A DNA stretch of 64,000 nucleotides from Halalkaliarchaeum sp. AArc-CO (GTDB lineage Archaea > Halobacteriota > Halobacteria > Halobacteriales > Haloferacaceae). Positions 14,850 to 22,289 of this stretch are shown in pieces. A program made the translations under genes and the position numbers. The stretch's first letter is position 1. Each line of letters opens with the position of its first letter. The stretch is from NCBI RefSeq assembly GCF_024972735.1, contig NZ_CP087723.1:2728001-2792000 (forward strand), in the 5' to 3' direction. The notes beneath the pieces were generated by a model. The model did not search any database. It was not told the origin of the DNA and was given only the letters and a program-made list of their open reading frames with translations.

Positions 14850-15797
14850 ATGACCGGGTCTCCCCCGTCTGCCGCGGATGCGGGCCTCGACGGACAGACG
14901 ATCCTCGTCACCGGCGGCGCCGGGTTCGTCGGGAGCCACCTCGTCCGGGCGCTGCACCCCGAAAACGAGGTCCGAGTTCTGGACGACTTTTCGACCGGTC
15001 GCCGCGAGAACGTCCCCGACGGCGTCGAGGTGTTTGCGGGGGACGTCCGCGAGGACGACCTGCTCGAACGAGCGGCGGCGGACGTCGACGGCATCTGTCA
15101 TCTGGCCGCACTCGTAAGCGTCGAGGAGTCGGTCCAGGACCCCGAGCGCACCCAGTCGATCAACGCCGACGCGACGCTGTCGACCCTGGAAGCTGCCAGG
15201 AGAGCGGACGCCAGGTTCGTCCTGGCGTCCAGTGCGGCCGTCTACGGGGAGCCCGAATCGGTCCCGATCACCGAATCCCACCCGACCGAGCCGACCTCGC
15301 CGTACGGGCTCTCGAAGCTCACCGCGGACCAGTACGCGAGACTGTACACCCGGCTCTACGACGTACCGACCGTCGCACTGCGGTATTTCAACATTTACGG
15401 CCCGGGACAGCAGGGCGGCGATTACAGCGGCGTGATCGACGTCTTTCTCGAACGTGCGCTGGCGGGCCAACCGATCGAAGTGCACGGAACCGGGACCCAG
15501 ACCAGGGACTTCGTCCACGTCGACGACGTCGTTCGGGCGACGGTGCGCGCATTCGTCACCGACTCGGTAGGCGAGGCGTTCAACGTCGGCACCGGCGACA
15601 GCACGAGCATCAACCAGCTCGCAACCGTCGTCGCCGAGTGCGTAGACTCGACCGTCGAAATCGTCCACACCGACCCGCGGGCGGGCGACATCGAGGAGAG
15701 CACGGCGAGCACTGAAAAGGCCAGCCAGCAGTTGGGCTTCGACTCGGAGATTGACCTCTCCGAGGGAATCGCCGAACTGGTCTCACATCGGCGGTAA
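14850..15797 (+). CDS. GalE-like NAD-dependent nucleotide-sugar epimerase
   Basis: A 315-residue extended SDR with TGGAGFVGSHLVRALHPENE at residues 22-41, catalytic SSAAVYGEPES and SPYGLSKLTADQYARLY (YxxxK), and RYFNIYGPGQQGGDYSGVID. The C-terminal part (HGTGTQTRDFVHVDDV, FNVGTG) is the substrate-binding half. It most resembles UDP-glucose/UDP-GlcNAc 4-epimerases. The start at 14850 was chosen over the upstream frame because the earlier codons overlap the presumed promoter. It is transcribed away from the dehydratase-dehydrogenase operon and shares the intergenic regulatory region with it. Confidence 0.88.
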   Translation: MTGSPPSAADAGLDGQTILVTGGAGFVGSHLVRALHPENEVRVLDDFSTGRRENVPDGVEVFAGDVREDDLLERAAADVDGICHLAALVSVEESVQDPERTQSINADATLSTLEAARRADARFVLASSAAVYGEPESVPITESHPTEPTSPYGLSKLTADQYARLYTRLYDVPTVALRYFNIYGPGQQGGDYSGVIDVFLERALAGQPIEVHGTGTQTRDFVHVDDVVRATVRAFVTDSVGEAFNVGTGDSTSINQLATVVAECVDSTVEIVHTDPRAGDIEESTASTEKASQQLGFDSEIDLSEGIAELVSHRR

Positions 15798-15838
15798 CGG
15801 CACCACAACGGTTTCGCCGGAGCCGAGACCCCAGCACC

Positions 15839-16084
15839 CTACGGCTCGTCCCGTGTCTGCTGGTCGGCCTGTTCCGCCAGCCGCTCCAGTTCCGCCTCCG
15901 CCGCCGGCGACCGACGGTGTTGGGGCGACAGGATCGCCTCCCCGGAGCCGACAACCTGATCCGACTCCCCGTCCCGGTCGTCAGTTCCGTGGTCCTGGTC
16001 GTCCGTTCCGCGGTCCCGGTCGTCGGTCTCACTGGAACGGGCTCGAGAAACCGACCGAAGCAGATTGCGCAGACGGTCGAACAC
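15839..16084 (-). CDS. Small acidic protein with Asp-rich repeats
   Basis: The 81-residue product begins with an amphipathic, positively charged helix (MFDRLRNLLRSVSRARSS), followed by three imperfect copies of an eight-residue TDDxDxG-type repeat, and a Glu-rich C-terminal helix. I do not recognise the family. Haloarchaea encode many such small, highly acidic proteins, and the composition differs from antisense shadows. It lies convergent to the GalE-like gene. Moderate confidence that it is a gene; no function assigned. Confidence 0.45.
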   Translation of the reverse strand: MFDRLRNLLRSVSRARSSETDDRDRGTDDQDHGTDDRDGESDQVVGSGEAILSPQHRRSPAAEAELERLAEQADQQTRDEP

Positions 16085-16150
16085 GTGATTCTCGACAGCT
16101 GCCAGCAGTAAAAATCCACGGAGTCCCGTTTCAAACGTTCTCGGCCCCGA

Positions 16151-17101
16151 TCAACCCCACACATCGCGATGTTCCCGAACGAACGCCGACAGCCCCCTTG
16201 GCTCCCGTCCCAGCACCCGCCGGACGTCGTTGGTCACGCGGTCGGCCAACCCCAGCCGCGCAGTTGTGTAGATGCCGGCCATCACGGCCGCCTTTCCGAA
16301 TCCCTCGCCGGCCCGAATACGCCGCCACAGGAACCGGATCACCGACGGGTCGACGTACTGCACCTCCCGCCCCAGTTCCCGTGTGAGGAGGTCCGCCACC
16401 TCCGTGTACCCGAGGGCAGCCGGCCCCGTCAGGTCGTACGCCCGGACGTCACCGTCGGTCCCCTCGCGGAGGGCTGTGACGCCCACGGCGGCGACGTCCC
16501 GGGCGTCGACGAAACTCGTCTTCCCGGAGCCGGCAGGAACGAACAGCTGGCCGTCCCGGATCTCCTCGCGATGGTCCTCGAGCAGGTTCTGCATGAAAAA
16601 CGACGCCCGGAGGAACGTCGCGTCGACCCCCGACTCGGCAAGCCACGATTCGATCCGGGCGTGTGGGACGATCGGGTTCCGATCGGCGCCGATTACCGAC
16701 AGGAACACCACCCGTTCGACCCCCGCCCCGATCGCTGCCGACAGCGCGGGAAGCAGATCCCGCCGAACCCGGGAGATCGCAGGAGGACGCACCAGAAACA
16801 GCGCGTCAACGCCCGCAAACGCCGCCCGCCACGTCGTCGGATCGGTGAAATCGAACCGGACGACCTCGTCGGCAGCCCCGTCGAACGTCCCCGGGGAGCG
16901 AGTCGCCGCCCGGATCGTCAGATCACCGCCGTCGAATCGGCCCGCCGAACCGCCTCCACCGGCCCGAACCGTCGAACCGTCTCCACCGGTCCGACCCGAC
17001 GGTCCCTGATCCCCCGCCAGTTCCTCACAGACCGCCCCGCCGACGGTCCCGGTCGCCCCCGTGACGAGGATCGTCTCGCCCGCGGTTCGATCCCCACTCA
17101 C
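16151..17101 (-). CDS. NmrA-like NAD(P)-binding protein
   Basis: The 316-residue atypical SDR has the glycine-rich motif TGATGTVGGAV near residue 14, no YxxxK, and an NmrA-like layout (ALFLVRPPAISRVRRDLLPA; RVVFLSVIGADRNPIVPHAR; FFMQNLLEDHREEIRDGQLF). Such proteins sense NAD(P) state or act as quinone/flavin-linked reductases. The GTG start overlaps the stop of the upstream gene (17098-17736). A Gly/Ser-rich insertion after about residue 35 (GDGSTVRAGGGGSAG) interrupts the domain and looks like a low-complexity expansion. Confidence 0.8.
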   Translation of the reverse strand: MSGDRTAGETILVTGATGTVGGAVCEELAGDQGPSGRTGGDGSTVRAGGGGSAGRFDGGDLTIRAATRSPGTFDGAADEVVRFDFTDPTTWRAAFAGVDALFLVRPPAISRVRRDLLPALSAAIGAGVERVVFLSVIGADRNPIVPHARIESWLAESGVDATFLRASFFMQNLLEDHREEIRDGQLFVPAGSGKTSFVDARDVAAVGVTALREGTDGDVRAYDLTGPAALGYTEVADLLTRELGREVQYVDPSVIRFLWRRIRAGEGFGKAAVMAGIYTTARLGLADRVTNDVRRVLGREPRGLSAFVREHRDVWG

Positions 17102-17736
17102 GCCGGTCCCACCTTCGGACACTCCCGGACGTACGTCCCGTCTTCGAGCACCTCGAGGATGGCGGCCGCCACGTCGGCACGGTCGACCGCCCCGAACCCG
17201 AGGTCGATGTCGCCGAGCCGGTACTCCCCGTCGGGATCGCCCTCGCCGAGTCGCGGCACTCGCAGAACCGTCCACTCCAGGTCCGTCGCTCCGACGCGCC
17301 GGACGTGTTCGCCGGCGTCCGCGAGGACGTCCCCGGCGAACAGCCGCAACAGAAGACCCATCACCCGCCCGCCGAGGGACACCGACTCGCCGTCGGTCCG
17401 AACGCCGGCGCCCACGAGCGTCACGTATCGCGAGACGCCCGCCTCGGCCATCGCTGCGGTCACGTGTCCGCCCGCGACTGCGAGCAGGTCGTCGGGGCCG
17501 TCGCCGGTCTGGCCGAGCACGCTCGCGACAGCGTCGACTCCTTCGAGAGCCGTTTCGATTCCCTCCCCTCGGTAGACATCGCCCGTCACGACGGTCACCC
17601 CCTCGTCTGTGCGCAACTCCGGGGGTAGTTTCTCCGGCGATCGGGTGTGCGCGACCACCTCGTGTCCCCGGGAACGCGCTCGCTCACACAGCGGGACGCC
17701 GGTCCGTCCCGTCGCACCGAATACGGCGATCTTCAT
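17098..17736 (-). CDS. NAD(P)H-binding SDR-like protein
   Basis: The 212-residue protein starts MKIAVFGATGRTGVPLCERA, the classical GATGxTG dinucleotide motif of the SDR_a5/NmrA group, and continues through EGVDAVASVLGQTGDGPDDL and VTLVGAGVRTD to WTVLRVPRL. Members are thought to reduce flavins, quinones or NADPH-linked substrates. It is the first gene of a two-gene operon with 16151-17101 and is divergent from a HxlR-type regulator, a pairing seen often where the regulator controls redox enzymes. Confidence 0.82.
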   Translation of the reverse strand: MKIAVFGATGRTGVPLCERARSRGHEVVAHTRSPEKLPPELRTDEGVTVVTGDVYRGEGIETALEGVDAVASVLGQTGDGPDDLLAVAGGHVTAAMAEAGVSRYVTLVGAGVRTDGESVSLGGRVMGLLLRLFAGDVLADAGEHVRRVGATDLEWTVLRVPRLGEGDPDGEYRLGDIDLGFGAVDRADVAAAILEVLEDGTYVRECPKVGPA

Positions 17737-17770
17737 GCGTTCATTATCACCCCCGACCGGATATACTTGC

Positions 17771-17828
17771 AACTTCGAAGTGTCGAAGTATTGGGCCCGA
17801 AGATGGTGTTTTCGCTATACTTCGAAAG
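17771..17828. promoter_or_regulatory. Divergent promoter region with repeated ACTTCGAA motif
   Basis: The palindrome ACTTCGAAGT lies at 17772-17781 and a second ACTTCGAA at 17819-17826, about 47 bp apart, with GTCGAAGTA between them. The region separates the NAD(P)-binding operon from the HxlR gene. HxlR proteins bind inverted repeats near their own divergent promoters, so these are good operator candidates. Confidence 0.4.
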
Positions 17829-17862
17829 AAAGAGTAATACTCAGAGTCGCCAGAAACTTACT

Positions 17863-18273
17863 ATGGATTCCGACGCCGAATTCGAACTCGGATTGGGATA
17901 CACACCCGAGAAAGCCCGGAGACTTCGGGAGGAACTGGCCCCGGACGAGCGCGAGCGCGTCGAGGCCACCGTCGCCAGACTGCTTGGGCTGCTCGGCAGG
18001 GCTCACGCGATCGCCGTCCTCTCGGCGTTCGCCTTCGCCGACGGACCCCTTCGGTTTCGCGACCTCGAATCGAGCCTCGAGGTTCCCCCGAACACGCTCT
18101 CGACCCGGCTCACGGAGCTTTCCGACGCCGGACTGCTCTCACGGACCGCCTACGACGAAGTCCCACCGCGGGTCGAATACGAACCGACGGAAACGGCTCG
18201 GGCACTGTTCCCCGCGTTCGGTCACCTCCACGTCTGGGCGCTCGAACACGAACTCGAACCAGAAACGGAGTGA
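17863..18273 (+). CDS. HxlR-type winged-helix regulator
   Basis: The 136-residue protein has an N-terminal acidic helix, then a winged helix at about residues 45-115: LGRAHAIAVLSAFAFADGPL, RFRDLESSLEVPPNTLSTRL (recognition helix), TELSDAGLLSRTAYDEVPPR and VEYEPTETA (wing). This is the HxlR pattern. It probably regulates itself and the divergent NAD(P)-binding operon through the ACTTCGAA motifs. Start ATG 17863 follows an A/T-rich stretch; a longer start at 17805 is possible. The stop codon falls inside a 15-bp tandem repeat, so the C-terminus is prone to length variation. Confidence 0.8.
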   Translation: MDSDAEFELGLGYTPEKARRLREELAPDERERVEATVARLLGLLGRAHAIAVLSAFAFADGPLRFRDLESSLEVPPNTLSTRLTELSDAGLLSRTAYDEVPPRVEYEPTETARALFPAFGHLHVWALEHELEPETE

Positions 18274-18315
18274 CCAGAAACGGAGTGACCAGAAACGGAG
18301 TGACCAGAAACGAAG
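18259..18315. repeat. 15-bp tandem repeat across the HxlR stop codon
   Basis: CCAGAAACGGAGTGA occurs three times in a row (18259-18303), followed by a partial CCAGAAACGAAG. Each unit ends in TGA, so the first unit supplies the stop codon of the HxlR gene and the others repeat it downstream. Confidence 0.95.
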
Positions 18316-18349
18316 ACGGCCGACGGCAGTTTCCTCCCTAACCGTGAGG

Positions 18350-18679
18350 CTAGCCGGCATCAGCCCGGTCGATCGCGTCCGTGACACGTTCCAACAGCGC
18401 CTCTATCTCCGGCCTGTCGAGCTCCCAGTCGGTCGGCGAATGATGATACGCCGACAGCACCGACTGCACCGCCTCGAGTTGGGCGAGTGTGAACGCCATC
18501 TCGCCGTCGTCGAGGCGATCGAACGCCCGATACACCTCGATCGACGGCGGCCCCGTTTCCGAGGACTTCACCGTGCGTTCTCGTTCGATCCGGTCGAGGA
18601 GGACGTGATGGAGCGTCCACTGCTCCTCCCGCGGGATCGACAGCGCAACCGACCGACCTGTGTGCTGTGAACTGGACAT
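18350..18679 (-). CDS. Conserved haloarchaeal protein (DUF7853-like)
   Basis: The 109-residue protein reads SVALSIPREEQWTLHHVLLD, then RIERERTVKSSETGPPSIEV and YRAFDRLDDGEMAFTLAQLE, ending in helices. It is nearly all alpha-helical, with no membrane segment or signal. I recall a haloarchaeal family of this size and pattern (DUF7853), but the name is from memory and no function is known. The gene stands alone, convergent with the HxlR gene across the 15-bp repeats. Confidence 0.7.
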   Translation of the reverse strand: MSSSQHTGRSVALSIPREEQWTLHHVLLDRIERERTVKSSETGPPSIEVYRAFDRLDDGEMAFTLAQLEAVQSVLSAYHHSPTDWELDRPEIEALLERVTDAIDRADAG

Positions 18680-18784
18680 GACCTTCGATCTCTCTTGTTA
18701 GGCGTCCGCCCCTATGTCATGCTCCTTGTTAACTCTTACCACAGACCGGGCGAAATGATGACGATGCGCTGCGCCCGAGATCCG

Positions 18785-19435
18785 CTAGGAGTCGGTCTCT
18801 TCGACCGGCGCACCCGGGACGTTGTTTTGGACGCTTGTGAGCCCCTGTTTCGCCTTCTGTTTCGAGGCGTAGCCCTGCCCCGAGTCGGCGATGATGTTGC
18901 CGTTCTGGTGGACGAGCCGCCAGCGCCACCCGCCTTCGGCGTCCTCGAACAGTTCGAATGTAGCGTTGCTGCCGCCTTCCTCCGGCGCCTCCTCGTCTTT
19001 CGACTCGTCGACGGTGTATGCGCCCGGGGCGTTGCGCCGGACGCTTTCGAGCCCCTGTTCGGCCTTCTGCCTGGAGGCGTACCCTTCCCCGGAGTCGGCG
19101 ATCACGTTGCCGTTCCGGTGGACGAGCCGCCAGCGGTACTTCCCGCCGGCGTCCTCGTACAGTTCGAACCGGGCCTTGCTCGCGACGACGTCCGTTTCGA
19201 CCTCGCCGTCCGCTTCGGGCCACTCCAGCCCGACGTCGAGACGGACGTCGTCCCCCGCTCTGGTGAGTTCGACGTCCACCTCCGCCTCCGCGGGCGGGTC
19301 GATCGTCACGCTCTGGTCGTCGTCGACCGGGACCGCCTCGCCGCGGCGGAACCGGTCGGCCAGGCGGCCGAAGAACGTCGCCAGTCGCCGTCGCTTTTGT
19401 ACCTCCGTGGACTCGTGGATCGTCCCGTCTGTCAT
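18785..19435 (-). CDS. DUF1508 (YegP-like) tandem protein with N-terminal amphi-Trp domain
   Basis: The 216-residue protein has two DUF1508 repeats. Repeat one reads FELYEDAGGKYRWRLVHRNG, then NVIADSGEGYASRQKAEQGL. Repeat two reads FELFEDAEGGWRWRLVHQNG, then NIIADSGQGYASKQKAKQGL. The N-terminal ~80 residues (VDVELTRAGDDVRLDVGLEW) look like the amphi-Trp domain often joined to it. YegP-like proteins are stress-associated and of unknown biochemistry. The start ATG 19435 was chosen because upstream codons lack protein character. Confidence 0.82.
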   Translation of the reverse strand: MTDGTIHESTEVQKRRRLATFFGRLADRFRRGEAVPVDDDQSVTIDPPAEAEVDVELTRAGDDVRLDVGLEWPEADGEVETDVVASKARFELYEDAGGKYRWRLVHRNGNVIADSGEGYASRQKAEQGLESVRRNAPGAYTVDESKDEEAPEEGGSNATFELFEDAEGGWRWRLVHQNGNIIADSGQGYASKQKAKQGLTSVQNNVPGAPVEETDS

Positions 19436-19625
19436 GCGGGCGAATTGTCGAAGGGAGACAACAAATAACTCCTCCCTGGACGGGACCGTCGCGTCGCCGG
19501 CCCGAGGGGCCCCACGCGCTGTACGTCGGGATTTGGGTCGTCTTCCTCGGGCAGGTGGTGCTCGTCGCGGCGGCGGAGTTAGCCGCGAGGAAGTTTTTAG
19601 GGTCGGTCGGGGCGTACCCCTGGAT

Positions 19626-20210
19626 ATGAGCAAACTCGCGTTCGATCCCGACGAAACGGCGCTCGTGGTGGTGGACATGCAAAACGGGTTCTGTCACCCC
19701 GAGGGAAGCCTGTACGCCCCCGGCAGCGAGCAGGCGCTCGACCCGGTGTCGACGCTCGTCGACAGGGCCCGCGAGGCGGGCACGCAGGTGGTGTACACCC
19801 GCGACGTCCACCCGCCCGAGCAGTTCGAGGACGCCCACTACTACGACGAGTTCGAGCAGTGGGGCGAACACGTCCTGGAGGGCTCCTGGGAGGCGGAGAT
19901 CCACGACGACCTCGCGGTCAGACCCGAGGACCACGTCGTCGAAAAGCACACCTACGACGCCTTTTATCAAACCGAACTCGAAGGATGGCTGACGGCCCGA
20001 AACCTCCGGGAGCTGGTGATCTGCGGGACACTGGCGAACGTCTGCGTGCTCCACACCGCCGGCAGCGCCGGCCTGCGGGACTTCCGGCCGGTGCTCGTCG
20101 AGGACGCGCTGGGGGCGATCGAGGACGATCACCGGGAGTACGCCGTCGACCACGCCGACTGGCTGTTCGGGGAGCGTGCGACCGTCGAGGAGATCGAGTT
20201 CGAAAACTGA
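19626..20210 (+). CDS. Isochorismatase-family cysteine hydrolase (nicotinamidase-like)
   Basis: The 194-residue protein has the family triad: Asp17 (ALVVVDMQNGF), Lys107 (HVVEKHTYDAF) and Cys140 (VICGTLANVCVLHTA). The metal-site region TRDVHPPEQFEDAHYY resembles nicotinamidase. Nicotinamide to nicotinate is the most likely reaction, but ureidoacrylate- or isochorismate-type activity is not excluded. Start ATG 19626 directly follows a short leader; a TTTTTAG-like element about 30 bp upstream is a possible TATA. No operon partner. Confidence 0.85.
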   Translation: MSKLAFDPDETALVVVDMQNGFCHPEGSLYAPGSEQALDPVSTLVDRAREAGTQVVYTRDVHPPEQFEDAHYYDEFEQWGEHVLEGSWEAEIHDDLAVRPEDHVVEKHTYDAFYQTELEGWLTARNLRELVICGTLANVCVLHTAGSAGLRDFRPVLVEDALGAIEDDHREYAVDHADWLFGERATVEEIEFEN

Positions 20211-20260
20211 CCGGCAGGATCTCGCTGGACCGGACGGCGTTCGTCGAGTCGAGCCAGAGA

Positions 20261-20317
20261 GGCTCACACAGTACACACGAAAATAGCTAAGTACGCTGGC
20301 TCACAACGTACACACGA
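20261..20317 (+). promoter_or_regulatory. 20-bp direct repeats upstream of an RHH/PIN operon
   Basis: GGCTCACACAGTACACACGA (20261-20280) and GGCTCACAACGTACACACGA (20298-20317) match at 18 of 20 positions, 37 bp apart. The second ends on the first base of the antitoxin ATG. A ribbon-helix-helix antitoxin binding such repeats would autorepress. The site is inferred from position. Confidence 0.45.
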
Positions 20318-20619
20318 TGAGCAGCGACAAGAAGCGCGTTCAATTTCGGGCCCCACATCGACTCATCGATCGGACCGATGCCCTCGCGGAAGTTCTCGGG
20401 GAGGACCGGACGGATATCCTCGTGACCGCGCTGCGGGAGTACCTTCGGGAGGCCACCCACGACGACGCGCTCGTTCAGGAGATCGCCTCCGCCTACTACG
20501 ACGACGAGATCTCCTTCGAACAACTCAAATCACTCGTCGGTGCCGAAGAGGCGGCGAACCTCCGCGTGTTGAAACAGCAACTGGACGAAGACTTCATCGA
20601 CGAGGTCGCCGACACATAG
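20317..20619 (+). CDS. Ribbon-helix-helix antitoxin
   Basis: The 100-residue protein starts MSSDKKRVQFRAPHRLIDRT, a short basic beta strand followed by two helices (DALAEVLGEDRTDILVTALR), the CopG/MetJ-type fold. The C-terminal half is acidic and helical and would bind the toxin. It is immediately followed, with no gap, by a PIN-domain toxin gene. Autoregulation through the direct repeats just upstream is likely. The operon looks intact. Confidence 0.82.
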   Translation: MSSDKKRVQFRAPHRLIDRTDALAEVLGEDRTDILVTALREYLREATHDDALVQEIASAYYDDEISFEQLKSLVGAEEAANLRVLKQQLDEDFIDEVADT

Positions 20620-21132
20620 ATGACGACGCTCGTCGCAGACACCTCCGCTCTCGTCAGTCTCGGAGTCGTCGCCGATGCGGAGCACGATCCGCTCGAGCTG
20701 TGTCTGGCCCGATACGAGGTCGTCGTCCCGGCAGTTGTTCTCGACGAACTCCGGGAGGTTTCCTCGTACGACGACGCACACGGCCGTGCCGCAACCGTCG
20801 TCCTCGACCGAACAGCTGCACTCGACGTGCGGGCGGTCGAGCTCGATACCGGGTTTCCGCTCGACGACGGTGAAAACGCTGCTGTCTCACTCGCGAACGA
20901 ACTCGATGCCGGACTTCTGCTCTGTGATGAATTCACACAGCTCGGATTGATCCACGCGTCGCTTTCGGATACCAGACTCGTGACGACACCGACGCTGCTC
21001 TCGGTTCTCGTTCGGACCGATCGGCTCTCCGTCGCCGATGCTCGCACGCACCTCGAAGAGATCAGTGACGCGCGCAGCTGGGAAGCAAACAGCTACGTTC
21101 GGCGGGCCCAGTCGCTGTTCGAGGAACGATAG
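20620..21132 (+). CDS. PIN-domain toxin (DUF3368-like)
   Basis: The 170-residue PIN protein has VADTSALVSLG (first Asp), VVVPAVVLDELREVSSYDDA (Glu), DDGENAAVSLANELDAGLLL then CDEF (acidic cluster), ending in a long helical tail. The layout matches the haloarchaeal PIN toxins recalled as DUF3368. It starts directly after the RHH antitoxin stop. A metal-dependent RNase is expected. All recognisable catalytic acids are present, so this pair is probably functional, unlike the remnants at 2.5 and 4.6 kb. Confidence 0.82.
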   Translation: MTTLVADTSALVSLGVVADAEHDPLELCLARYEVVVPAVVLDELREVSSYDDAHGRAATVVLDRTAALDVRAVELDTGFPLDDGENAAVSLANELDAGLLLCDEFTQLGLIHASLSDTRLVTTPTLLSVLVRTDRLSVADARTHLEEISDARSWEANSYVRRAQSLFEER

Positions 21133-21141
21133 CAACGGCTC

Positions 21142-22239
21142 CTAGCCGTCGAACCCGTCCTCCCACCGGAACCGCCCGTCGCGCTGGATCACCTCGCCGT
21201 CGACAGACAGCGTGGCGTCCTCGCTGGTGTCCGTGATCAGGTCCACGTGGACTGCCGAGTCGTTGCCCGACTCACCCTCCGGCAAGCAGGCGTCGTAGGC
21301 CCGCCCGAGCGCCAGGTGGACCGTCTCCCCCATCTTCTCGTCGAACAGGATGTTGTCCGTAAACCGGTCGATGCCGCGGTTCATCCCGATTCCCAGCTCC
21401 CCCAGCCGTCGGGCGCCGTCGTCCGTCTCGAGGATCGACGCCAGTTCCGCCTCGTTTTCGCCGGCCGCGAAGTCGACCACCGCCCCGTCTTCGAATGTCA
21501 GGTGGACGTCCCGCAGGCGCTTGCCGTTAATCGTCATCGGCACGTCGAAGTACACCTCCCCCTCGGTCGCGTACGGCGCGGTGAACACCTCCCCCGACGG
21601 GAGGTTGTGCGAATCGTACGCCACCGACGCACAGGAGTTGACGGCGGTGCGTCCCTCGATCGACATCGTCAGGTCCGTGTCCGCCTTCCGGAGCCGGACC
21701 TCGCTGCCCGCGTCCAGAACCTCTTTCAGCTGTTGCATCTCCGCCGCAAGCGACTCCCAATCGCGCAAGGTCGCGTCGTAGACGAACTCCCGATACTCCT
21801 CGAAGGCCATCCCGGCCTGCTGGGCCAGCGACCGGGTCGGATGCACCGTCGACACCCAGTCGGTTCCCATCCGGGCCTCGCGGATCCCCGTCCGGGCTCG
21901 CGAACTGGCCTGCCTGACGTCGGGGGCGACGTCCGCCATCGCCGCGGTGTTCCGTCCGCCGCCCAGAAACAGAACGGCGTCGGCCGCCTCGTACAGCGCG
22001 AGTTCGTGCTCCGGATCCGGCTCGAACTCCCCGTCGTGCGCCTGCAGATACGCCCGCGTCAGCTCGTCGGAGGCGTAGATGAAAATCGGGTTCGCCCCGC
22101 GTTCGCCCAGCAGCTCCGCGGTCGCGACGCCCAGGTCGTGGGCGCCCTCCGCCACCGAAACGACGACGTCGTCGCCCGGTTCGATCCGTGCGCTCCAGTC
22201 GACCAGCAACTGTGCGTGGTCGGAGACGCGATCGTCCAT
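21142..22239 (-). CDS. M29-family aminopeptidase
   Basis: The 365-residue protein matches the AmpS/aminopeptidase T family. The N-terminal half has ALYEAADAVLFLGGGRNTAA. The metal-binding C-terminal half has VNSCASVAYDSHNLPSGEVF then TAPYATEGEVYFD (Glu ligands), and IGMNRGIDRFTDNILFDEKM then GETVHLALGRAY (Glu, His). A dinuclear metallopeptidase removing N-terminal residues is expected. It is cytosolic, without a signal. It is convergent with the RHH/PIN operon and sits downstream of the TRAP operon on the same strand, about 50 bp after the permease stop, so read-through is possible. Confidence 0.85.
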   Translation of the reverse strand: MDDRVSDHAQLLVDWSARIEPGDDVVVSVAEGAHDLGVATAELLGERGANPIFIYASDELTRAYLQAHDGEFEPDPEHELALYEAADAVLFLGGGRNTAAMADVAPDVRQASSRARTGIREARMGTDWVSTVHPTRSLAQQAGMAFEEYREFVYDATLRDWESLAAEMQQLKEVLDAGSEVRLRKADTDLTMSIEGRTAVNSCASVAYDSHNLPSGEVFTAPYATEGEVYFDVPMTINGKRLRDVHLTFEDGAVVDFAAGENEAELASILETDDGARRLGELGIGMNRGIDRFTDNILFDEKMGETVHLALGRAYDACLPEGESGNDSAVHVDLITDTSEDATLSVDGEVIQRDGRFRWEDGFDG

Positions 22240-22289
22240 GTATCACCCGAGTGGCCCGGACCTATAGGGTGTGGCGATCCGGTGTCGAG

